A stretch of 64,000 nt of DNA from Hermodice carunculata (taxonomy: Eukaryota; Annelida; Polychaeta; Eunicida; Amphinomidae). Location: assembly GCA_964020975.1 (NCBI GenBank), contig OZ026627.1, positions 31,230,465 to 31,294,464 of the forward strand. Reading direction: 5' to 3'. Within the stretch, counting starts at the first letter, position 1. Every line of letters begins with the position of its first letter. A model generated the notes under the pieces. It was given only the letters and a program-made list of their open reading frames with translations, did not search any database and was not told the DNA's origin. The position numbers were made by a program, and so were the translations under genes. Positions 39,547 through 49,836 of this stretch are shown here, one piece after another.

Positions 39547-39862
39547 AACCATTCATTCAAACATGTGGAACAGCTCTCAGACATTGATCGACCTGCGGAT
39601 GGGCCCTATGGTTATTTTGTGCAAAAACTAAGCAAACCACCCTGGGTGAAAGTAAGACTTGTAGGTTAACTTTACATTCTTCACATGCCATTGCTGCATA
39701 ATAGTGGTTATTGCAGAAGTCAGATTGAAAAGAAATTTGATTTTTTTTTAATCAAAATCTGGCAACAAACCCACAAGGCCTTATTTCTATTCTTCGCCAA
39801 TGCTATGCTTCACTGTTGCCAGGTGAAACACGCTAAGCCCAGTTTACCTGTCATTCAAATGA

Positions 39863-40388
39863 TATTCAAACATATTGAAGACGAATACCATTTTGTTATG
39901 TCCTGTAATCGATACGATATACCAAGGCAAACATTTCGGAAAAAGATTCATGACGTTTTCGTACATCTAACATCATTCAGTGATCAAGACATGTTTAGAT
40001 TTATTATGAAATTAAGTGATACGGAATTAATAATAATGTTTGAGACATATATGAAAGAATGCATTACAATACGGCAGAAACCTCTATAGCCAATATAATC
40101 AATAGTATCATTATACCGAGCGCCTTTATCTATTATGTTTTGTGTATCATGTGCAGATTTTTTTTTCTTTATTTTTATTTTTTTTCCCTTTTTTTTCTTT
40201 ATTCCTTTGTATGTATCTGTTTTTGTCGCTTCTGTGACGTTTGCTTTATAACATAAATTTGTGCTGTATGTATCATGTGTGATTTTTTTTTTGTGACTTT
40301 TGCTTTATAACATAAATTTGTACTGTATGTATCATGTGTGACAAATTGCTACTTTGTATATGTGGCGCAGTCAATAAAACACAATTCA
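39863..40388 (+). mobile_element. LINE 3' fragment inserted only in the right arm
   Basis: A 526-base insertion is flanked by a perfect 10-base duplication ATTCAAATGA (39,853-39,862 and 40,389-40,398). The left arm has the empty site at 6,486-6,495. The coding end reads IEDEYHFVMSCNRYDIP (the E-D-E-x-H-x6-C C-terminal motif of LINE ORF2), then DMFRFIMKLSDTELIIMF and a stop at about 40,089. A T-rich 3' UTR holds two near-identical ~60-base repeats (40,240-40,340) and ends TCAATAAAACACA. The intact target duplication suggests a fairly recent insertion. Confidence 0.85.
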
Positions 40389-40475
40389 ATTCAAATGAAG
40401 TAGGCGAAGGTAGAGTTTGCGGGGTTTTTTTGTTTGTTTTTGTTTTTGCTTTTTTTTTTTTTTTTTTTTTTGTAT

Positions 40476-40626
40476 CACGGAGTCTGATGGCAGTGAGGAT
40501 GCCGATGAGGAAGTATTTAAGTTTTGTAAAGGCAACATGGTCGTGTCGGATGTGTCAACGCGTCAAACAACGGGGCTTCCAGAAGCGGTCCTGCAGCGCG
40601 AGCCTCTCCACCTTGACCCACTATAG
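40476..40626 (+). other. Coding-like remnant with acidic ESDGSEDADEE block, right copy
   Basis: The frame ITESDGSEDADEEVFKFCKGNMVVSDVSTRQTTGL...HLDPL is open to a stop at 40,626. Compared with the left copy it has lost about 39 bases. No domain is recognised; it may be a transposase N-terminus or a host exon remnant. Confidence 0.3.
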
Positions 40627-40765
40627 CACACTTTGTCATTAACCGTGTGAGGGCAAGTTTTTTCAGTGTGACAAGGCGGCTGAAAGTTCAACACAGGACT
40701 GATTTGCTTTGGTGAATACATTTTAAAATGCATTTATATTCATGAAAACAAAGAAGGAATGGTAT

Positions 40766-41163
40766 TATTAGTTACACACTGGTAGACTGGGTAATACAGC
40801 AAGCATCTCCCACGAAGGGAACTGGTATTACCCGAGGCGCCTTCCGAGGGTAATACCAATTCCCTGAGTGGGAGATGCTCGCTGTATTACCCATTCTACC
40901 AGTGTGTAACGAATTTATCCCATTTTTATGGAGTTTCTAACTTACTAGCGCCCTTTATTAGCAGAAGAAGGCACCTGTTCTGCCATTTTGTCGTCTGCGT
41001 CCCCCTGTCATAGCCGTTTTCACTTTAGCCGCTTGGTGTCGCATGGTATTACTACAGTAATACCAACCCCATGTGGGTAATACCATTATTTCAATTAGGT
41101 GCGGCAGGCATTTCATGGCTATTAACCAATCAGAATCCGAGAAACTACATAAAAATAGGATAA
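40766..41163 (+). mobile_element. Compound hairpin/TIR MITE-like element, copy 1 (right-arm specific)
   Basis: The element has two parts. A near-perfect 140-base hairpin (40,771-40,910) is bounded by GTTACACACTGGTAGA and TCTACCAGTGTGTAAC. A ~250-base unit follows, with ends TTTATCCCATTTTTATG and CATAAAAATAGGATAAA. TGGTATTAC-type motifs recur in both parts. The left arm has an empty site near 5,455-5,459. Copy 2 at 46,550-46,948 has the same two parts in the same relation, so they move together. No protein is encoded. Confidence 0.8.
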
Positions 41164-41168
41164 AAAAA

Positions 41169-41288
41169 GGATACATCCCCTGTTCTCGTGATTTATCTGA
41201 AATCCTGCATTTTTCAAATGCCTACGCTTCGCTCCGGGATTTAAAGAAGCAGGATTCTAGATAAATCCCTTGAACTTGGGATGTATCC
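41169..41288. mobile_element. Palindromic MITE-like hairpin, right copy
   Basis: Mirror copy of 5,332-5,451. A second, unrelated palindromic element has inserted directly beside its left end (40,766-41,163), so two hairpin elements are now nearly adjacent. Confidence 0.6.
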
Positions 41289-43089
41289 TCCTCATGAAAC
41301 CTGACAATTTCATTCGAATGACTTTCATGTTTTACTAAGGAGACTACTATTGCCATAAAGCTAGACTGATGATCGTCATTTCATTTCATGATATATATGA
41401 CCAGCAGTTTTTCCCATGTTTTCTGCGGATTCAATACATTTAAATCATGGGTTGATTTTCAGGTACCGAAAAATAACTTTGTGATTAATTGACTATCAAT
41501 TTATTAATATATAATATTACTGTTGTTATTTTAGCGATTATCTTGATGTATATCAAAGGCTTGACCGATATGATATGACAAAACTATAGCAGTGGTTATT
41601 TTCGTCTCCTCCTTGTGTGGTATTATTATGTAATGGATTTCCAACATGCGGAGTTAGTGTCTCCCGATCACGCGCGTGGGCCTTTGCCCGGGGTGATTGT
41701 GGCTCCATTGCGGCCACTTAGATTTCAGATTTTCTCGACATATTTCTGAGCCTATCCATCAACACTTTTTTGCCAACTATATGAAGGTTGACTTAAAGGT
41801 CAGTTTTGTCAATAACTGTTGTTACGTTGAAAGACACATAGCCTGATTGCAATTATGTTAGCATTTATATTTACCCTTTCTTTCTGAGTCTCTGGTAAAC
41901 AGCATTCAGTTGTACATCTACTAATTCGGGTTTATACAAGCCACCCGAAATGTATCTTCTAACCGAAACTTTTATTCTGACATTTTGGTCAGATTTTGTT
42001 CTCACAAATAGTATATTGTTTCAATGTTTTACTGGTGGCAATCTTATGTTGTCTGATAGTCTGTTACTTTGCCAGATTTACCAGTTTTATGCACACACCT
42101 GCTTTTCTTCCGGTATATATATGTTATGCTTTCCGTTGTTTTAAAAGGACATTGGTGTCAAGCTTTCAATTTTCGTATGATGACCAGCGTGGTGCAGGCT
42201 CGAAGTTACTAAATAAGTGGCGTGAAATTTCACTGTGACACTACTTATGCCAATTTCAATTACGTCTTTATACTTGTACTCAAAAGAATGGTTAAAGCAA
42301 TGGTTGCCCTTCTCGTAACATTTTTTACACAAATACATCCTTCACAGATTGCTAATTTTATGTAAAGGGTTGCAATACATTTATATTATTACATATATGC
42401 ACAATCTCTGATACTTTCCTTTTATACCGCATATGACTTGTGGCCCAGCCAATGATTATGTTACATCCTGGGAAGGTTTACTTACCCCGTCATGTAAGGA
42501 AAGATTAGCGACATAAGTGTATCTCTATATTCGATGCGAATTGTTGTAGTCGTTTTTGACATATATTCTGTGAGTAGTATGGTGGCAGTCCTACAAATAA
42601 TATTATATTATGAGTTGTACTCAGGTGTAATCATTACAATACTTAATTATATTACCGACTTTCTGTAGGAAACTTGCTTTCTCATCGAAGTGACCGTAAC
42701 ATTTTAGATATATTTTTATTGCATACTTAGCTGTTGCGTCTTGTACAACATTGGTGCACTTTTTATTTGTACACTGTTGAAGGTAATCATTTTCATAGCA
42801 ATTGCTTGAACATAACCACGCAAGAAATCATCGTTGTCCTCAAATGCCACGGTATAGAGAATAAGCATATTGATACTGGTGCCATTTTACATTTCTATTA
42901 ATAGCCCTGTCTGATCATCTGCATCCAAACCCCGGCCCAAATGCCCAAACTGCTGACTTAAAGATCTGTCACACCAATATTCGTAGTCTTTCAGATGACA
43001 ATTTTCTTGTATTAATACTTCTTTAGCACAATGATTCAACATAATGACCCTATCTGAAACTTTTTTGTGCCTGGCCAAATAGTCATAAT

Positions 43090-43665
43090 TTGAACCTGCC
43101 TGGCTTTCATCCAATATTGCGGCGTGATTGCAGCAGTGGTCCAGGCTGCGGTGCAGCCATGTATGTTTCTGATGCTCTGGTTGCCAAAAGGCGTACTAAC
43201 CTTGAAATAATGTGGGCAGAGATCCGATTGCATAATGATACATTTCTATTAGCTGAGGTTTACAGACCACCAAACTCAACTGTGTCTTTTTGGGAAGATT
43301 TGCAATTAAATTTGGATGTTGTTTGTAGCTCGAATATCACTAACGTCATTGCAAAAGGTGCCCTGAATTCTCATCCCAAAATGAACCATGTTGAAAAGCT
43401 CGTAAATCTTGGATTTCATAATGATCTGAAAATGCATATCACAGAGCCAACAAGAAAACCGAGCAAACTTCAACCTGTCTTGATCAGATAGTAAGTAATA
43501 TGCCCCAGTTTGTTAAAACTGTAAGTGTGCTGCCACCTGTCGCACAAAGCGATCGCAGCACAATGGCTGCAGACGTGTTATTTTCAGTTAAAAAATACTG
43601 TTTTGACAGATCTATTTGGAAATACACCAAAAGAGATTTGACTTTTTCCGTGAGAATCTAGGCAA
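43090..43665 (+). mobile_element. LINE apurinic endonuclease fragment, right copy
   Basis: Mirror copy of 2,962-3,534. The first 133 codons are open; then the frame shifts near the PTR motif, and homology continues in another frame to about 43,665. GDLNSDP has become GALNSHP, so an active-site Asp is lost. This plain LINE remnant is decaying without selection and serves as an internal control for the nearby 108-codon frame. Confidence 0.75.
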
Positions 43666-43920
43666 CGTTGACTGGGACTCCTAGATCAAACATATAATCT
43701 GGATATAGCTTGTCGTTTGTGGACTGAATCTTTTTTAAGTGTTGCTCGGAATTCTATTCCCACCAAGCCAGTGACAATACGATAAATGGTTCTCCCTATT
43801 TAAGAGTAACAATTGGTGGAAAATGGTAACTTAAAGATTTAGGTGAATTTAAGAAGAAAATAAATTCACGTCAAAATATAATGAGATGTTTTATTTTGGA
43901 GATCAAAAGTTAGGTATTAT

Positions 43921-44247
43921 TCACGCCAGATTGAGAATGGGCTGTAACCAACTGAACAAAGATTTATACAGAATGAATCTAAGTGGATCACCATTTAGTT
44001 CCACTGGTACCTCGATTAGTGGACGGTTTTCATTTTTTTTATAATGCAACAAGTACGATACGGCCAGAGACAAACTACGAACGGAAATAATTCCCCTTGC
44101 AGACTTCAATTTAAAAACCTGACATTTTGGAATGTCAACGAAAATAAGTCTGGAAATCGGAATATATTCCAAGGAGTTCACAAATATATAATAACCACTG
44201 GAAGATTCAATGTTTAGCTGTCCTAGCACCGGGTTGCAGCTGTGCAA
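43921..44247 (-). CDS. Conserved 108-codon open frame, possible terminal exon (right copy)
   Basis: Mirror copy of the 2,376-2,702 frame, with the same length, stop and downstream AATAAA (minus strand, near 43,890). The protein differs by one residue (Ile to Leu). Silent differences are ATC/ATT, CCT/CCA, CTT/CTA and AAG/AAA. No upstream exon could be identified in either arm. The function is unknown. Confidence 0.4.
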   Translation of the reverse strand: MHSCNPVLGQLNIESSSGYYIFVNSLEYIPISRLIFVDIPKCQVFKLKSARGIISVRSLSLAVSYLLHYKKNENRPLIEVPVELNGDPLRFILYKSLFSWLQPILNLA

Positions 44248-45175
44248 TCATAACTGGCCCCATAGTTAGACACAAGGTAAACATTTTACAGAAATAAGTC
44301 ATATATATTCTACTTATTGTTACCTACAATTATATATCCACGTTTACGGTAATGACGCCCACCCATTTCCTTATTCTCCCCCTCTTTCCCATCATATATG
44401 TTTTGTCCTATGGGTGCTCTATTTGTTATCTAGATGTTATCCACTTTTTGTTGAGTTACCAATTCATATACAAGAGGCCTTCACATAGGCATTGTGTCTG
44501 TTGCCCAATTTTTATTTTATTTTGTTATTTTTTTTATTGCGAATTAAATATGTTTAAACCAAAATGCTAGGAGGCCTACCTGGTTTTCAAATGCAGTAAC
44601 CAACCATTTTTCCATCGGGACTTGGAAGGCTGTCCACAGACCGCCTCACAGAACCTTTTCCACTGGCGCTAAGAACTAGTCAAAATGTCCTACTCTCATA
44701 CCTGCAACAAATCCTGAACTGTGGGCACGCTGTGCATATGTTGGCACAGACGTTTGTGCAATGTCTCAATTGGTCTGCACCATATGTAGGTGTGGGGCAT
44801 GCTTGATTTGGAAAGAATCTTGCATACTGTTCCGTTCAAAGCTAAAGCGCTTGTCCGCCGTTTGAACATATACAAATAGCAAGTTTTTACCAGCGCCATC
44901 TGCCGGCATGACAAAAAAAAAGGGGGGGGGGGTAAGAGTGAACCACGCATTTCCAGGAGATTGACTGCAGAGGCTTCCTTACAGATGTACATGCGTTAAA
45001 AATCTTGGCACATCATAATGTATTCCTCCTGTGGTAAATAGACTGCAATACTCCCCATCGAGTCACAGCGGGGGTCTTTGACTTCAGTGCATGCATCCGA
45101 CTATGGTCATAGATACCCCACATTGACTTGATGGAGAATATTAAAGTCAAAAATTAGGTGAAATATAGTACAGAT

Positions 45176-45370
45176 AGAGTGAAAGTCAGAGTCAGAAAAC
45201 GTTTATTTGGCAAACTATAATTGTTATGGATACAAAAAGTATGTACTATTGCAACTCAAAAGTACATGACAGTTAGACGCATTAGAGTACAAAAATCGAT
45301 GAGTGTCTGGCTGACCCCAATTAAGGCAAAACAGTCCGCTTTCACTGGGGCCACCAAAAAGGAGGTAATT
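45176..45370 (-). mobile_element. LINE 3' tail (CR1/L2-like), right copy
   Basis: Mirror image of the tail at 1,255-1,450, with the short-repeat end at 45,176-45,200. The same boundaries occur in both arms, so the insertion predates the inverted duplication. Confidence 0.6.
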
Positions 45371-46382
45371 AAATGAACAAAACGATTACCCACAAAATTA
45401 CCATGAAATCCATAAAGATATTAAGGTTGACTAAAACATGTGCACACAAAAATGATAATTAGACAAGACAATAATCAATTCACAACACAGGATCAATAGT
45501 AGCAGTGATTCTAACCGGTTCAGATAAGTTTGTTTATATAAACTTCTGAGCATATGGAAAAAAAGTCGTTCAAGGACATGATTGGTCAATAGACAACGGG
45601 CATAACGTAACCTGCCATTGCTACTTTTTTGTAGAATTCACCGGCAAAAATCCAATTAAAATCAAAATAGCATCCCTGTAGGTTGAGCACTATTAATTTA
45701 CTCCCCCACATACACGAAATCAAATTAGTTTGTCATTTACGTTTCAAATTATTAATATACTAGCCTGAGATGATAGATTCCATAACACAGGTAATTTTTC
45801 ACCATGGGCACGTTGAATTTTTCAGTGAGCCATGACTTTAGTGGGAAAGTACTATATGTTACACGAAAAAAACAGTACAGATGAGGGATAAAAAGTTAGG
45901 AAAATGCAAATTATCAATTTCGGTAGTCCATAAACAAAACATTACCAGCTAGGTAGACCTAACACTGTCTGATACTGATATTGGCCTCGTCACTTGATCA
46001 TTTAATCCTACATGTCATAGCCTCTGTATAATACACAGATGCATAAGACTTGATTGAGTGTCTATATTATAATGGATTTGAACAAATAAGTGAAACGGGC
46101 ACCTGCCTACAGTGTTAACTTTTCAAAGACCGCACTTTGACTCTGCAAATGTAGCTCACCTGGGGCGCAATCGGGTAAGCTGTTGAGTTGAACCACACTT
46201 TTGGTCTCTGCAAACGTATGCATGTTATTACTTGAACAGAAGTGTTGGTTCACAAAGATGTGATTCTAATACAGTTAGGTCAAGTTTGGAGCACATTGAC
46301 GTTTGTAGAAATTGGCTGTGAAAGAACTGAGGCAGACTGTTCTTGCTACCACATATTCCACTGTGGTTTATACATAGTGGGC

Positions 46383-47300
46383 TCACTGTGTATGACGTCA
46401 TTTTATACCTTTTTTTGTTCACATTAGTTCTCACATTGCATCATTCATGTTTCCTGAATCAAGTACACCTAGGACTTCGTACCTTTGATGGTATTTTAAA
46501 CATTGTATCTTTCATGTTAGATTTACACATTGTACTGCTGATATATTTCTTTATCACATTTTTATGTAGTTTCTTGGCTTCTGATTGGTTAGTAGCCATA
46601 AAATGCCTGCCGCACCTAATTGAAATAATGGTATTAACCACATGGAGTTGGTATTACTGTAGTAATACCATGCGACACCTAGCGGCTAAAGTGAAAACGG
46701 CTCTGACAGGGGAACGCAGACGACAAAATGGCAGAACAGGTGCCTTCTTCTGCCAATAAAAGGCGCTAGTAAGTTAGAAACTACATAAAAATGGGATAAA
46801 TTCGTTACACACTGGTAGACCAGGTAACACAGCGAGCATCTCCCACTCAGGGAATTAGTATTACCCTCGGCTGGCGCCTCGGGTAATACCAGTTCCCTTC
46901 GTGGGAGATGCTTGCTGTATTACCCAGTCTACCAGTGTGTAACTAATAGTACCGTTTATCATTGGCATTTTGGATGGTGTGTCATATTTGTTTCATAGAT
47001 TGTATCATTCATTATTTGTACATTATGTTGCTGATGTTTTATATATTGTATAATTGATTATATTTTATATCATTCATGCTAATGTCACACAATGTATTGT
47101 TGGTATTATTTTATACATTTCTCGTTGATGTTATTTTATTAAATTTTATGTGGTGTTATTTCATACTTTTTACCATTTTATACACTGTGCAGTTAATATT
47201 ACTGAGTGCATTTTACCCTGAAATACATTACATACATTTTGCCAAGATGTTATTTTGTACATTCTATCATTCATGTTAGCTGCATTTTTAGTATCTTTAC
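46383..47300. repeat. Degenerate short-unit repeat right of the palindrome
   Basis: Loose repeats of about 20-27 bases (ATTGTATCATTCATGTT, TTATTTTATACATT and similar) run from just beyond the arm edge to about 47,290, split by the MITE-like element at 46,550-46,948. Open frames here are repeat translation. Confidence 0.55.
46550..46948 (-). mobile_element. Compound hairpin/TIR MITE-like element, copy 2
   Basis: Same structure as copy 1, inverted: TIR unit first (46,550-46,800), then the 140-base hairpin (46,804-46,943). It lies outside the palindrome, about 170 bases past the right arm's outer edge. It is inserted in a degenerate short-unit repeat that continues on both sides. Confidence 0.8.
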
Positions 47301-47766
47301 TTAATGTTTGTGTCATTGATTTTATTCTATACATAATATCAGCGTCATTTACAGGTACGCTTAATTTTGATGGTACAACTGCTGCTTACATTGGCATTCC
47401 TCTTCATTGCCGTGTCTGTGTAAGTCATTTTGCTGTACACAGCACCGCCATATTAGAGCATTTTACCAGATGATAATAGGACTGTGCTGGTGTCCCTGTC
47501 TGAACATGATGTCCATGTAGATTGATGCAGTAAGTTTAAAATAAAACTTTGCATAGAGATATACATTACATGTGTCAGCCACTTGACGTCAAAAGTCTTT
47601 AAGTCACCGTTAAACTAAAACTCAAGCGGGAGCCTGCACATAGTGGACATAGTTCTCTGCACACATTTATGTTTTCTTGCCGTGGTAATATACCTGCCTG
47701 TTGGGGTCTTACCAACCATGGGCACTTTTGTATAATAATGCCAACTGGCCATCGCCATCAACATTA

Positions 47767-47784
47767 TCATCATCATCGTCATCG

Positions 47785-47868
<84 letters not shown>
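47767..47868. repeat. (TCA)n microsatellite
   Basis: About thirty-three TCA units, giving poly-Ser, poly-His and poly-Met frames that are not genes. Confidence 0.97.
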
Positions 47869-48810
47869 AGAACAGTCCTTAAAATTAGCTAAAAGTTGGC
47901 AACCGACAGCATTTGTCCCACAGTTTAAAACTTTTGGCAAATCTTTTTTATTTTCCGTCCTAGGAGGACTTATCAGTCGTCTTTGAAATAGATTTTGGAA
48001 TGTTTGCATCGCTGATTTGTATCAGTCAGGCCCAGAGATGTCCACTATACGCATAACTTTTTGTATTTTTCAGGTCTCAGGCAATGATGTGATAACTAGG
48101 CTTGCACAAAGAATTAAAGGATAATTTACCTATCAACACAAGCAAAATTAGTAAAGTATAATAAAATGTGATGTAAAGACAAATACCTTTCGCACTATCA
48201 GTTGAAGGTCATTTTAAAGCTTTATCTCCATGTTGCTGAAAATAATATATCGTGTGTTCTGTTACTTTGCAGTGTAGTTGCGTCAAGAAACATGCTAATA
48301 TACCTGCAAGTAACAATTGGAAAAAGGCTATAATATGAACCCATGTGAAAATAAGCTTTGATATATACACAGGATTTGTGCATGAAATGCCCGCAATTGC
48401 AGATTTGTGCATTATTTACTGCTGTGCCGCACTTCAAATATCTGCAATATCGTTGGAGGGTTTGTGGACTGACCATTAAGGCAAATGCAACCGGTTGACT
48501 ACACTCCTCATTTTCACCACGATTTGACCACTTCATCATCAGGTGCATGAGATTACTTTCATAGTTCTCCATTAAGGATATGAGAATCTCAAGTTGGCAT
48601 TCAGGTTTTTATTATGCAAATGATTCAGAAAAAAAGATTGTATATTGTGCAAAAATTATATCCAACAGCACGGCATATAAAGTTGCTCTGTTCTACCTTT
48701 TACTCCAGCATACCAATACAGCAGTGCATACATAATAATGCATGGCTCTTCTGGTGTTTACTGTGAGTATAGCAAGTTTTTATTGGCAAAATTCAGATTT
48801 ATATCGTTGG

Positions 48811-48819
<9 letters not shown>

Positions 48820-48861
<42 letters not shown>

Positions 48862-48992
48862 CCAACCACATCACTTGGAGAAAGTACTTTTAATAAGGTG
48901 TGGTATTGAGTAGAACTAGCAATGTAGATAGGTGGTTGTATTAGAGGGAATTGTCTCTTTAATCAGACATATTAACATCATGGAGGATCTTT

Positions 48993-49064
<72 letters not shown>
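48820..49064. repeat. Two (TA)n tracts
   Basis: TA tracts at about 48,823-48,857 and 48,996-49,064 are separated by unique sequence that includes a sparse AT-rich stretch. Nothing gene-like lies between 47,870 and 49,768. Confidence 0.95.
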
Positions 49065-49067
<3 letters not shown>

Positions 49068-49768
49068 CAGTAACCACAGTCTAAAAATGAAATATTTACA
49101 TATTTTGTTTACTTTTGTTTTATTTTTATCTCATTCAGTTTTCCATGAATGTATGTGATTACTTATGCACTTGCAATTATAGCAACATTGTAGTGCAGCG
49201 CTCGCAGTGATGACGTCAGGCCCAGATTAGTCCACGTTAGTAGGCCTAAAATCTGTGCACTACTAACGTTTTCTTTAGTCTATCCCCAACCGTAGCATAC
49301 TCAAATTATTTGCATCCCAAGAATAATGAGGTAAACTATTAAGACATTTATATAAAGGTAGCCTGTGTTTCTTGCATGGAAATACAAGAGTTGAACGTCA
49401 TTTCAATTGTATTCATTGTCGTCTAATTTCAACTTGATGGCGGGCATTTTTAATTACATGACGTTGCTAACGTGACGCCATAAAAGTTGCCGTGATTTAG
49501 TTACTATAACCTGCCGATCAAAAACATTTGAAACGATGTTCAATTCCTAAATTAAAAAATGATCTAGGTGAATACCTTTCCTCAGCACACATAGCACATC
49601 ACGCCCAAGATATGATGAGCAAAGTTGTTGATTCTGTCCACAGCACTGCACGAAAGGCATTATAAATACATATATCTTTAGTGGTCACTCTGGTGAGTGG
49701 CTTGGTATTTACATGCATGTAAAACCATATTTTGTTTACTCCGTATGTTTGTCATATATTTCATTTAG

Positions 49769-49836
49769 TATACCTGCCACTAAAGTCTGTGACGGAATCT
49801 GGGATTGCCCAGTAAGACAAGATGAATTTGGATGTG
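49769..49836 (+). CDS. GPCR exon: second half of an LDLa module
   Basis: Acceptor TTTCATTTAG precedes it and donor GTGAGT follows. It reads IPATKVCDGIWDCPVRQDEFGC, the calcium-binding half of an LDLa repeat. The first base completes a codon begun upstream; if the previous exon ends in TG, that codon is Cys, as the LDLa pattern (CIP..VCDG) requires. The module's first half (C....F.C) was not found upstream. Confidence 0.75.

Noticed and set aside
47615-47986. Poly-Met, poly-His and poly-Ser proteins
   Set aside because: All are frames of one TCA microsatellite.
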